The position numbers and the translations under genes are program-made. The notes under the pieces were generated by a model. The model ran no database searches, was not told the origin of the DNA, and saw nothing but the letters and a program-made list of their open reading frames with translations. From the NCBI GenBank assembly GCA_020025275.1, contig JAHHSI010000004.1, forward strand, positions 62,001 through 126,000: a DNA stretch of 64,000 bases. The letters run 5' to 3'. Shown here piece by piece: positions 32,831 through 40,674 of the stretch. The DNA is from Oscillospiraceae bacterium (GTDB taxonomy: Bacteria; Bacillota; Clostridia; Oscillospirales; Oscillospiraceae). Position 1 is the first letter of the stretch, and each line of letters opens with the position of its first letter.

Positions 32831-32867
32831 AAAAACACCCCCAGACAGAGGGCTCTCTGTCTGGGGG
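32831..32867 (-). terminator. Terminator for the MATE-kinase gene
   Basis: 13-bp stem CCCCCAGACAGAG (32838-32850) with CTCTGTCTGGGGG (32855-32867). On the minus strand it is followed by GTGTTTTT. On the plus strand CATTTTT also follows, so it may work for the XRE operon too. Confidence 0.88.
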
Positions 32868-32886
32868 CTGTCATTTTTCGCTCCAA

Positions 32887-34875
32887 TCAACTGTGTCTGC
32901 GGACGTAATCCACGATGCACTCCGCCGTTGCTTCCTTGCCCAGCGAAGCATCAATGCACAGGTCGTAATTTTCCATATCCGTCCAGGTCTTGCCGGAAAT
33001 GTTCCGGTAGTAGTTGGCTCTGGATTCATCGGAGCGGAGCATATGGAGCCGGGCCTGCTCCCGGTCGTCGCCGTACATCTCCTGAATGTTCCGGATACGG
33101 GTTTCCTTGGGGGCGTAGATAAAAATGCGGACCACGTTGGGATATTTGCGCAGCACGTAGTCGGCCGCCCGGCCCACCAGTACGCAGGAGCCGGTATCCG
33201 CAATTTTGCGAATGACCGTTTCCTGTGCGATGATGCCCCGCTGTACCACGTTGGTGCTCAGGTAGATCTGATGCAGCACCTCGGAGGCGTCGTCGTAGTC
33301 GGTGGACACAAACTCCTTGGCCATACCGCTCTCGCAGGCCACCAGAGCGGTGATCTCCTTGCAGTAAAAGGGGATCTCCAGTTTCTGGGCCACCAGTTCT
33401 CCAATCTGCTTTCCGCAGGAGCCGTGCTGCCGGGCAATGGTGATGACCGTGCCGGGATGCGTCGCCTGAATGGCGGCGGGGGCATCATCGGACGAGACAC
33501 GGGGGGACAGTTTGCGGAAGAACTGTGCGGTGAGCAGAACAATCACCAAGCCGGCCACCAAATCGGACAGGGGGGCGGCCAGAAGAATACCGTAAATACC
33601 GGAACCGGGCCGGGCCGACTCAAAAAGACGGCAGAGGGAGAGGGTAAAGACCACAAAGCAGAGCATATCCCGGATGATCGAGGCGATCATGGCGTGTACC
33701 GCTTTGCCGATGGCCTGAAAGAAGATCGAGGAGATTTTGATAAAGCAGGTGATGAAGCTCAGACTCAGGAAGATACGGAAGCTCTTCACGGCAAAATCCA
33801 TGTACAGTTCGTTCTGCTTACCGAAGATGGCGATCACCGCCTGCGGACGGAGGAGAAAGACCAGCGTGGCGGTCAGTCCTACGGTCAGGGAGGAGAGCAG
33901 GATCCAGCGATACGCCTGTCTGACACGCTGGATTTTCTGTGCGCCGTAGTTGTAGCCCAGAATGGGCTGTCCGCCCAAGGCAATGCCCACGGCGATGTTG
34001 CTCACGATGGTGTAAACTTTGGTCTGGATGCTGAACACGGACAGGGGGATGTCACTGCCATAGATGGACAGCGCACCATATTTCGCAAGGGTCACGTTGC
34101 TCAGAAGAGTCATGACCACCATGGAAATCTGAATGATGAACGTGGACCCGCCCAGTGTGACGAGATTGTGCAGCATAGCACGGTCGATCCGGAAGCTGTG
34201 CCGGGAGAGCCGAAAGCTGCGGGGCTTGCGGAAATAAAGTCCGCTGATGATCAATGAAACGACCTGCCCCACCACGGTGGCCACGGCGGCTCCCTGAATC
34301 CCCCAATCCAGAACGAAGATGCAGATGGGATCGAGCAGGATGTTGAGCACGGCGCCGGAGCACATGGCGATCATGGCGTAGGTAGGGTTTCCGTCGGCGC
34401 GGATCATGCTGTTCATGACATTGAACATCAGATACGCCGGGAAGAAGAAGGCGATGATCCGGAAGTAGTCACAGGCCAGATCCAGCGTGGCATCCGATGC
34501 GCCGAAAAGCGCCATCAGCGGGCGGCAAAAGACCAGACAGAGCACCGACAAAACCAGACTGATGAGCAGCGTGGCACTCAGTCCGGTGCCCACGCATTTG
34601 TGGGCGCTCTCACTGTCCTGCCGGCCGGAGCAAATGCTCAGGTAGGCGGCGGCCCCATCGCCGACGCACCAGGCGAACGCATTGGCGATGCAGAGGATCG
34701 GAAAAGAGATCCCGGTAGCGGCGTTGCCCAGATAGCCCAGAGCGCTGTTGCCGATGAAGATCTGGTCCACGATATTGTACAGTGCCCCGATCAGAAGCCC
34801 TGTCACACAGGGAACGGAAAATTTTACAAGCAGCTTGGGGATCGCTTGTTCCCCCAGAAGTTTTGTCTCGTCCAT
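32887..34875 (-). CDS. MATE efflux transporter fused to a cytidylate-kinase-like domain
   Basis: 662 residues. The first 450 or so form a MATE-family transporter with about twelve membrane segments (LVKFSVPCVTGLLIGALYN, SIYGSDIPLSVFSIQTKVYT, ILGYNYGAQKIQRVRQAYRW among them), which exports drugs or metabolites using Na+ or H+. From about residue 468 a soluble domain begins TVITIARQHGSCGKQIGE, the variant P-loop of the cytidylate-kinase-like family, continuing with VLVGRAADYVLRKYPNVVRIFIY (near residue 580). The phosphate acceptor is unknown. The start follows AAGGAGG and a 140-base leader containing a peptide and hairpin, so expression is probably inducible. The two domains are in one uninterrupted frame. 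Confidence 0.85.
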   Translation of the reverse strand: MDETKLLGEQAIPKLLVKFSVPCVTGLLIGALYNIVDQIFIGNSALGYLGNAATGISFPILCIANAFAWCVGDGAAAYLSICSGRQDSESAHKCVGTGLSATLLISLVLSVLCLVFCRPLMALFGASDATLDLACDYFRIIAFFFPAYLMFNVMNSMIRADGNPTYAMIAMCSGAVLNILLDPICIFVLDWGIQGAAVATVVGQVVSLIISGLYFRKPRSFRLSRHSFRIDRAMLHNLVTLGGSTFIIQISMVVMTLLSNVTLAKYGALSIYGSDIPLSVFSIQTKVYTIVSNIAVGIALGGQPILGYNYGAQKIQRVRQAYRWILLSSLTVGLTATLVFLLRPQAVIAIFGKQNELYMDFAVKSFRIFLSLSFITCFIKISSIFFQAIGKAVHAMIASIIRDMLCFVVFTLSLCRLFESARPGSGIYGILLAAPLSDLVAGLVIVLLTAQFFRKLSPRVSSDDAPAAIQATHPGTVITIARQHGSCGKQIGELVAQKLEIPFYCKEITALVACESGMAKEFVSTDYDDASEVLHQIYLSTNVVQRGIIAQETVIRKIADTGSCVLVGRAADYVLRKYPNVVRIFIYAPKETRIRNIQEMYGDDREQARLHMLRSDESRANYYRNISGKTWTDMENYDLCIDASLGKEATAECIVDYVRRHS

Positions 34876-34907
34876 ATGTACGTTCTTCCTCCTTCGATAA
34901 AATCAAA

Positions 34908-34967
34908 ACCGCAAGTAGTTTACTGTCAGGTACATCAAAAGTGCCTTATAGTAAAACTATTTGCGGT
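34908..34967 (-). terminator. Attenuator-type hairpin upstream of the MATE-kinase gene
   Basis: On the minus strand ACCGCAAATAGTTTTACT (34967-34950) pairs with AGTAAACTACTTGCGGT (34924-34908) with small mismatches; an inner AGGCAC / GTACCT stem extends it. TTTTGATTTTATC follows (34907-34895), then the Shine-Dalgarno of the transporter. The 5' arm lies within the codons of the leader peptide. Confidence 0.7.
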
Positions 34968-34982
34968 AGTTCGTAGAGACAT
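34935..34982 (-). CDS. Leader peptide of the MATE-kinase attenuator (15 aa)
   Basis: ATG at 34982 to TGA at 34935 encodes MSLRTTANSFTIRHF. It lies about 40 bases into the predicted transcript. Codons 6 to 11 form the 5' arm of the terminator-like hairpin, and the stop lies in its loop. A ribosome stalled or moving on this frame would melt or expose that arm. The ribosome site (TTGGGTGA) is weak. This layout is known from leader-peptide attenuators of antibiotic-resistance genes; here it is inferred from sequence only. Confidence 0.55.
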   Translation of the reverse strand: MSLRTTANSFTIRHF

Positions 34983-34996
34983 TCACCCAATCGTGA

Positions 34997-35008
34997 ACTT
35001 ATATAAGT
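34997..35008. promoter_or_regulatory. Palindromic operator candidate at MATE promoter
   Basis: ACTTATATAAGT is a perfect 12-base palindrome inside a looser dyad (TGAACTTATATAAGTGA). It lies about 13-24 bases downstream of the predicted minus-strand start point, where a repressor would block transcription. Confidence 0.45.
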
Positions 35009-35027
35009 GAATATGCAATTACCAAAA

Positions 35028-35056
35028 ATCATACCATATCTGCCAGTTTCTGTCAA
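35028..35056 (-). promoter_or_regulatory. Sigma-A promoter of the MATE-kinase leader
   Basis: Minus strand TTGACA (35056-35051), 17-base spacer, TATGAT (35033-35028). It predicts a leader of about 145 bases ahead of the transporter. The 295-base gap 34876-35170 is accounted for by this promoter, the leader and the traX terminator. Confidence 0.8.
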
Positions 35057-35127
35057 GCCCATTCGGCGAAAGCTGTCGCAGCACGGGGCGGAGGGCGTTT
35101 GCGGGGAAAGATCGGCAGCAGACGCAG

Positions 35128-35160
35128 CAGCGCCCGGACAGAAGCACTGTCCGGGCGCTG
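35128..35160 (-). terminator. Hairpin after traX-like gene
   Basis: 14-bp stem CAGCGCCCGGACAG (35128-35141) with CTGTCCGGGCGCTG (35147-35160), ten bases beyond the traX-like stop on the minus strand. No T-run follows, so it may act in mRNA stability as much as termination. Confidence 0.6.
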
Positions 35161-35170
35161 TGGGATCGGT

Positions 35171-35911
35171 TCAGCGATGGACCCACTGGAAGATGAGTAC
35201 CAGCACCAGAATGTGGGCGGGGTAGAAGGCGTAGGTAAAGTACTGGAACTTCTTGCCGCCGGGGCCTCGCTGGCCGTTGTAGAGCCAGATGGGCACAAGA
35301 GCCAGCAGGGCGAAGGCCTGCACCGGGACAAGGAGCTCGTGGCCCAGAAGCGACAGGGAGAAGGAGTAGCCGCTGAGCAGCATCCAGTTGATGTACCACA
35401 TTCCCACCAGCTGTACTGCCCAGCCCCAGCGTTTTTCACGGGTGAAGTGGAACAGGAACACGGTGAGGACGCCGCAGCCGAAGTAGTCCACAAATGTGAT
35501 CTGCCCCAAGGCGTACCCCAGAGCGGTGAACAGCGCCACCAGAAGGAGCTTCAGCAGCAGGGAGGAGGTCTTTTCCATCAGCCGGTCCACGGCCCGCAGC
35601 AGCAGGAGTGACAGCAGGAACGTGAACATCACGTTTTGATGGAAGGGGTGGATCAGTCCCCCCATCATCAGGTTGAAGGGGATCTCCGTCAAAAGGGCAA
35701 AGCCCAGCATCCGCAGGCAGTAGGACTTGAAATCCTTGGTGTGGGCATAGCCTTCGGCTATCAAAAAGGCAAAGATGGGGAATGCCAGTCGGCCCAGCAC
35801 GTGCAGCCATTCAGCGTCGGAGAGACCGATACCAAAAATGTGGTCGCAGAGCATGGTGACCATGGCCAGTACTTTCAATATGGTTCCGTTGATCGGTTTT
35901 TTCAAAGTCAT
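35171..35911 (-). CDS. TraX-family membrane protein
   Basis: 246 residues, about eight membrane segments, with the TraX-family landmarks LKVLAMVTMLCDHIFGIG at the N terminus, HVLGRLAFPIFAFLIAEGY, and YAFYPAHILVLVLIF at the C terminus. The founding member is the F-plasmid pilin acetylase, but chromosomal Firmicute homologues are not linked to conjugation and are better seen as membrane acyltransferases of unknown substrate. GAGAGGAG precedes the ATG. It is transcribed divergently from the glycogen operon. Confidence 0.85.
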   Translation of the reverse strand: MTLKKPINGTILKVLAMVTMLCDHIFGIGLSDAEWLHVLGRLAFPIFAFLIAEGYAHTKDFKSYCLRMLGFALLTEIPFNLMMGGLIHPFHQNVMFTFLLSLLLLRAVDRLMEKTSSLLLKLLLVALFTALGYALGQITFVDYFGCGVLTVFLFHFTREKRWGWAVQLVGMWYINWMLLSGYSFSLSLLGHELLVPVQAFALLALVPIWLYNGQRGPGGKKFQYFTYAFYPAHILVLVLIFQWVHR

Positions 35912-35971
35912 ATGGGACTCCTCTCTTCATTACAGGCTTTCCAAGGCGGCGCTGCCGGCGATGGGAAAGTT

Positions 35972-36000
35972 ATTGTACCATAGAAACGGGGGCACCTCAA
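35972..36000 (-). promoter_or_regulatory. Sigma-A promoter for the traX-like gene
   Basis: Minus strand TTGAGG (36000-35995), 17-base spacer, TACAAT (35977-35972). The 401-base gap 35912-36312 contains this and the glgB promoter; I see no further gene in it. Confidence 0.6.
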
Positions 36001-36168
36001 TACGCTTTCGTGGGTGGAAAGAAATTTTCACGGCTGCACGGGAACAATCGAAAGAGAAAAAAGCGGGAAATTCAGGGGGAGAAACGCTTTTTGGGACTTT
36101 TCGGAAACGTCGGGAGAAGGGGGGTGTCTTATTTGTGTAAAGTGTTGTAAAATAGCGCCGTCCTTCGC

Positions 36169-36197
36169 TTGACGATTGTACATTCATCCTGTAAAAT
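36169..36197 (+). promoter_or_regulatory. Promoter of the glycogen operon
   Basis: TTGACG (36169-36174), 17-base spacer, TAAAAT (36192-36197), leaving a leader of roughly 110 bases before glgB. Confidence 0.8.
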
Positions 36198-36312
36198 AAC
36201 GCATATATACCTCTTGTCATAGAGGCAGGAGACGGGGAGGATCCCCCTGTTTCGCCGTAAATCGCACAGAAGCAGTGGTATGCTTTTTAGAAGGAAAGAG
36301 AGGGAAAAGCAT

Positions 36313-38211
36313 ATGCGCAAGGATATGGAACAGTATTTTGCCGGAATGTGTCATCATGCCTACGAGTTTTTCGGCGCACATCCTGCGAAAAAGCGGAAGA
36401 AAGACGGCTATATGTTCCGGGTGTGGGCGCCCAACGCCGCCTTGGTGGAGCTGGCCGGGGACTGGAGCGACTGGATCCCCCAGCCCATGGAGCGGGAAGC
36501 GCAGGGCACCTGGTCCCTGTTCGTGCCGGATGTCAGGCAGTATGACAGCTACAAATATCTGCTGACCGGGGCGGATGGACAGCGCCACTGGAAGGCGGAC
36601 CCCTATGCCTTTCACGCAGAGACCCGCCCCATGACCAACAGTAAGGTCTACGACCTGTCGGGCTATGCATGGAGCGACGACAAGTGGCAGGAACGCCGGA
36701 GGGACAGCACTCCGGCAGAGGGGCTGCTGAATATCTATGAGGTGCATCTGGGCTCGTGGCGCAGGGGGGAGGACGGCCGGACATTGAGCTACCGTGAACT
36801 GGGTGACCAGCTGGCCCTCTATGCCCGGGAGAATGGCTATAACTATGTGGAGCTGCTGCCCATTACGGAGTATCCGTTGGATGACTCGTGGGGCTATCAG
36901 TGCACGGGCTACTTTGCCCCTACGTCCCGCTACGGTACGCCCCACGATTTCATGTATCTGGTGGACAGGCTCCATCGGGCCGGCATCGGCGTGATTCTGG
37001 ACTGGGTACCGGCGCATTTCTGTAAGGATGAACACGGCCTGATCGCCTTTGACGGCACGTGCCTGTATGAATATGACGATCCGCTGAAATGGGAGCATAA
37101 AGATTGGGGCACCCGTGTCTTTCACTATGGAAAGAATGAGGTGCGGAATTTCCTCTTCTCCTCGGCGGCCTTCTGGCTGAAGGAATATCACATTGACGGA
37201 CTGCGTGTGGATGCGGTGGCGTCCATGCTCTATCTCGACTACGGCCGGCAGGACGGCCAGTGGCGGCCCAATGAGCAGGGCGGCCGGGAAAATCGGGAGG
37301 CGGTGGCCTTTTTGCAGGATCTCAACCGCATGGCGTTCTCGATAGACCCGGCGGTGCTGATGATCGCGGAGGAGTCCACGGCGTGGCCGCAGGTGACACA
37401 GCCGCCGGAGGTAGGCGGACTGGGCTTCAATCTGAAGTGGAACATGGGCTGGATGAACGATGTGTGCCACTACCTGAAGATGGACCCCTTCTTCCGTCAG
37501 CACCACCATCATGACATTACGTTTTCCATGATGTATGCCTTTTCCGAAAATTTCGTGCTGCCCCTCAGCCACGACGAGGTGGTCCATATGAAGGGCTCGC
37601 TTCGGGGCAAGATGCCCGGAGACGACGGAAAGGCGCTGGCGGGGGTCCGCAGCTTCTATACCTATATGCTGGCCCATCCCGGCAAGGTGCTGACCTTCAT
37701 GGGCACCGAGCTGGCCCAGTGGCATGAGTGGGACTTCCGCGGGCAGCTGGACTGGTACTTGCAGGACGATCCGCAGTGCCGCGGCACCATCGCCTGCATC
37801 CGGGAGCTCAACCATTTTTACCGGCGGAACAAGCCGCTGTGGGAGAACGACCGGGATTGGAACGGCTTTGAATGGCTGGTGGCCGATGACCACCATAACA
37901 ATGTGATCGTTTTCCTGCGCCGGGACCGCTCCGGGAAAGAACTGGTGGTCGTTGTGAACTTCTCCGGCCAGATGTGTGAGGACTACCGCTTCGGCGTGCC
38001 GCCCAAGGCCTGCTATGTGGAGAAGTTCAATACGGACTGCGTGGAGTGGGGCGGCAGCGGTATCTGCAATGAGCCTCTGCCCACGGAGTGGATCGCGTCC
38101 CATGGAAAGCCCTGTTCCATCGCCATGCGCATTCCGCCTCTGGGAGCCGTGGTGCTGCAGGGGAAAGGCCGGCTGGCAAAGCCGAAAGAGAATGGAGGGA
38201 AAGAGAAATGA
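36313..38211 (+). CDS. glgB: 1,4-alpha-glucan branching enzyme
   Basis: GH13 enzyme that introduces alpha-1,6 branches into glycogen. 632 residues: an N-terminal CBM48-type domain (FRVWAPNAALVELAGDWSDW) followed by the GH13 barrel with YEVHLGSWRRG, GYFAPTSRYGTP, the nucleophile Asp in DGLRVDAVASMLYLDYGR, the acid Glu in IAEESTAWP and LSHDEVVH. The ATG at 36313 has GAGAGG upstream; one at 36280 lacks a site. It leads a five-gene operon, with glgC overlapping its stop. Confidence 0.95.
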   Translation: MRKDMEQYFAGMCHHAYEFFGAHPAKKRKKDGYMFRVWAPNAALVELAGDWSDWIPQPMEREAQGTWSLFVPDVRQYDSYKYLLTGADGQRHWKADPYAFHAETRPMTNSKVYDLSGYAWSDDKWQERRRDSTPAEGLLNIYEVHLGSWRRGEDGRTLSYRELGDQLALYARENGYNYVELLPITEYPLDDSWGYQCTGYFAPTSRYGTPHDFMYLVDRLHRAGIGVILDWVPAHFCKDEHGLIAFDGTCLYEYDDPLKWEHKDWGTRVFHYGKNEVRNFLFSSAAFWLKEYHIDGLRVDAVASMLYLDYGRQDGQWRPNEQGGRENREAVAFLQDLNRMAFSIDPAVLMIAEESTAWPQVTQPPEVGGLGFNLKWNMGWMNDVCHYLKMDPFFRQHHHHDITFSMMYAFSENFVLPLSHDEVVHMKGSLRGKMPGDDGKALAGVRSFYTYMLAHPGKVLTFMGTELAQWHEWDFRGQLDWYLQDDPQCRGTIACIRELNHFYRRNKPLWENDRDWNGFEWLVADDHHNNVIVFLRRDRSGKELVVVVNFSGQMCEDYRFGVPPKACYVEKFNTDCVEWGGSGICNEPLPTEWIASHGKPCSIAMRIPPLGAVVLQGKGRLAKPKENGGKEK

Positions 38212-39419
38212 AAAAAGAATGTGTAGCGATGCTGCTGGCCGGAGGGCAGGGCAGCCGCCTGTATGTGCTGACCGGGGATATGGCAAAGCCGGCGGTGCCC
38301 TTCGGCGGGAAATTCCGGATCATTGACTTTCCGCTGTCCAATTGTACCAACTCCGGAATCGATACGGTGGGCGTGCTGACCCAGTACCGCCCGCTGGAGT
38401 TGAACGGCTACATCGGCAACGGACAGCCCTGGGAACTGGATCGGATTCAGGGCGGCGTACATATCCTGCCCCCGTATCAGAGTGCCACCGGCGCCATGTG
38501 GTATCGGGGCACCGCCAATGCGATCTATCAGAATATCGGGTTCGTGGATCTCTACGACCCGGACTATGTGGCCATCCTCTCGGGCGACCATATCTATAAG
38601 ATGGACTACTCCCTGATGCTTCAGCGCCATAAGGAGACCGGCGCCGACTGCACCATCTCTGTGATGGAGGTGCCGTGGGAGGAGGCGTCCCGCTTCGGCA
38701 TTATGAATGTGGATGAGCAGGACACCATCGTGGACTTTGAGGAGAAGCCCCGGACGCCCAAGAGCAATCTGGCCTCCATGGGCATCTATATCTTCTCGTG
38801 GAAGAAGCTGCGGGAGTACCTGATCGCCGATGAAGCCGATCCGGACTCCGCCAACGACTTCGGCAAGAATATCATCCCCAATATGCTGGCCGCGGGGGAG
38901 AAGCTGGTGGCCTACCGCTTTGAAGGCTACTGGAAGGACGTGGGAACGCTGGACTCCCTGTGGGATGCCAATATGGATATGCTGCTGCCCGGCTCTGGCC
39001 TGAACCTGCTGGACAAGAGCTGGCCCATCTATTCCCGCACCTACTCCTGTCCGCCGGCCTTTGTAGGGCCGTCGTCCGATGTGGGCAACAGTGCCGTGGC
39101 CAAGGGCTGTATCGTGGACGGCGAGGTAAAGAACTCGGTGCTGAGCGTGGGGGCCACAGTCAAGCAGGGGGCGCAGGTGACCTATTCGGTGCTGATGCCC
39201 GGTGCCGTGGTGGAAGAGGGCGCCGTGGTGCAGTACGCCATCGTGGGCGAGAAGTGCTGCGTGGGCCGCAACGCCCGGGTCGGCGCCCCGCCTGAGTCGG
39301 CGGAGGACCCGGATGACTGGGGCATTGCGGTCCTGGGACCGGGAACGCAGGTGGCCGCGGGAGAAGTCGTCGCGGCAAAGCAGATGTTGGATCGGACGCA
39401 TCAGGGGGTGAAGGCATGA
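38208..39419 (+). CDS. glgC: Glucose-1-phosphate adenylyltransferase, catalytic subunit
   Basis: Makes ADP-glucose from glucose-1-phosphate and ATP, the committed step of glycogen synthesis. 403 residues: nucleotide-binding GGQGSRLY, KPAVPFGGKFRIIDFPLSN, the sugar-phosphate site near SGDHIYKMDY and a C-terminal left-handed beta-helix (NSAVAKGCIVDGEVKNSVLS). It overlaps glgB and glgD by four bases each (ATGA), so translation of the three is coupled. Confidence 0.96.
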   Translation: MKKECVAMLLAGGQGSRLYVLTGDMAKPAVPFGGKFRIIDFPLSNCTNSGIDTVGVLTQYRPLELNGYIGNGQPWELDRIQGGVHILPPYQSATGAMWYRGTANAIYQNIGFVDLYDPDYVAILSGDHIYKMDYSLMLQRHKETGADCTISVMEVPWEEASRFGIMNVDEQDTIVDFEEKPRTPKSNLASMGIYIFSWKKLREYLIADEADPDSANDFGKNIIPNMLAAGEKLVAYRFEGYWKDVGTLDSLWDANMDMLLPGSGLNLLDKSWPIYSRTYSCPPAFVGPSSDVGNSAVAKGCIVDGEVKNSVLSVGATVKQGAQVTYSVLMPGAVVEEGAVVQYAIVGEKCCVGRNARVGAPPESAEDPDDWGIAVLGPGTQVAAGEVVAAKQMLDRTHQGVKA

Positions 39420-40531
39420 AAGGAATGCACGGAATCATCTTTTCCTATGAGAAAAAGACGGGGCTGCGGGAGCTGATCGAGCACCGCGTCCACGGGTCGA
39501 TCCCCATTGGCGGCAACTACCGTGTGGTGGACTTTATGCTCTCCAACATGGTCAATGCCGGCGTCAGCGACGTGGGCGTCATTATGCACGGCAAGTGCCA
39601 GAGTATGCTGGATCATCTGGGCACCGGCAAGAGCTGGGACCTGAGCCGCAACTACGGCGGCTTGACGCTGCTGCCTGCGTTTGCCTATTCCGAGAGCAGC
39701 GGCGCCAGTGCCAAATTCCGCGGTAAGATGGAGGCCCTGATCGGCGTACTGGACTATCTGGAGGAGGACATCCGGCAGGACTATGTGGTGATGGCCGACA
39801 GCGATCTGGTGGCCAATCTGCCGCTGGATGACGTGCTGCAGGACCACCTGAACAGCGGCGCCGATATTACGGCCGTGTGCACCAGTGTGCCCGGCGATAC
39901 CAGTGACACGTATTTTACGCTGGACGCCGCCGGCCGCGTGGTGGATACCAGCTATGAGGTGGCGGTGCCGGAGGGATACCGGAGCCTGAGCATCTACATC
40001 ATCAGCAAGGAGCTGTTGGTGCGGCTGACGCACCATTGCAAGGCACACAGTCTCTACAGCTGGCGGCACAATGTGCTGCAGGATATGGGCAAGGAGTTGG
40101 AGATCCGCGCCTACGTCTGGGATGGCTATGCCGCCCGCATCAACACGATTCAGCGCTATTATGAGCGCAGCATGGAGCTGCTGCGCCCCGACATCCGTTC
40201 CGAGCTCTTCTGTCCGGAGCGGCCCATCTTCGCCAAGGAGAATGACTCCTGCTCGTCCTATATCGATCCCAGCGGCGCGTGTGTCAACTCGCTGATCGCC
40301 GACGGCTGTGATATTCAGGGCGGCGTCAGGAACAGCATCCTGTTCCGCGGTGTCCGGATCGAGAAAGGCGCCCGGGTGGATGGCTGCATCCTCTTTAAGG
40401 GAACGGTGGTGAAGAAGGACGCCGTGCTGCAAAGTGTGATCGCCGATAAATATGTGACCGTCCGTGAGGGGCGTACGCTCATGGGGCACGAGCACTATCC
40501 CATGGTGCTGGCCCGCGGCAGCGAGGTCTGA
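39416..40531 (+). CDS. glgD: ADP-glucose pyrophosphorylase regulatory subunit GlgD
   Basis: 371-residue GlgC paralogue that lacks the catalytic GGxGxRL loop; the N terminus reads MHGIIFSYEKKTGLRELIEH instead. It keeps PIGGNYRVVDFMLSNMVNAG and the C-terminal beta-helix (GCDIQGGVRNSILFRGVRI). In Firmicutes GlgC and GlgD form a heteromer that is more active than GlgC alone. Confidence 0.94.
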   Translation: MKGMHGIIFSYEKKTGLRELIEHRVHGSIPIGGNYRVVDFMLSNMVNAGVSDVGVIMHGKCQSMLDHLGTGKSWDLSRNYGGLTLLPAFAYSESSGASAKFRGKMEALIGVLDYLEEDIRQDYVVMADSDLVANLPLDDVLQDHLNSGADITAVCTSVPGDTSDTYFTLDAAGRVVDTSYEVAVPEGYRSLSIYIISKELLVRLTHHCKAHSLYSWRHNVLQDMGKELEIRAYVWDGYAARINTIQRYYERSMELLRPDIRSELFCPERPIFAKENDSCSSYIDPSGACVNSLIADGCDIQGGVRNSILFRGVRIEKGARVDGCILFKGTVVKKDAVLQSVIADKYVTVREGRTLMGHEHYPMVLARGSEV

Positions 40532-40542
40532 GGACAGAAAAG

Positions 40543-40572
40543 GAAAGAGGGGGCGACTCCTCTTTCTTTTTT
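40543..40572 (+). terminator. Weak terminator between glgD and glgA
   Basis: GAAAGAGG (40543-40550) pairs with CCTCTTTC (40559-40566) followed by six Ts. It may partly uncouple glgA-glgP from glgBCD. Confidence 0.7.
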
Positions 40573-40596
40573 CACTGGGGAACGTTTTCTGATTTT

Positions 40597-40608
40597 GAAA
40601 ACGTTTTC
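40597..40608. promoter_or_regulatory. CcpA/LacI-family operator (cre-like) upstream of glgA
   Basis: GAAAACGTTTTC is a perfect palindrome and TGAAAACGTTTTCT matches the catabolite-responsive element pattern except for its last base. A half site AACGTTTTCTG lies 20 bases upstream (40581). A LacI-type regulator such as CcpA is the likely binder. Confidence 0.65.
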
Positions 40609-40674
40609 TGTTGCAAAACCGGCGTATGTGTGAGAAAATACAGGCAATAGAGAAAATAGAAGGAGCTGAAGAAC

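Noticed and set aside
32746..34257. 503-codon open frame on the plus strand opposite the MATE-kinase gene
   Set aside because: Composition (His, Gly, Asp and Gln rich) and lack of any motif show it is the complement of a real gene.
35171..35911. TraX-like gene as evidence for a conjugative element
   Set aside because: No other transfer genes, relaxase or integrase are present; chromosomal TraX-family genes are common in Firmicutes.
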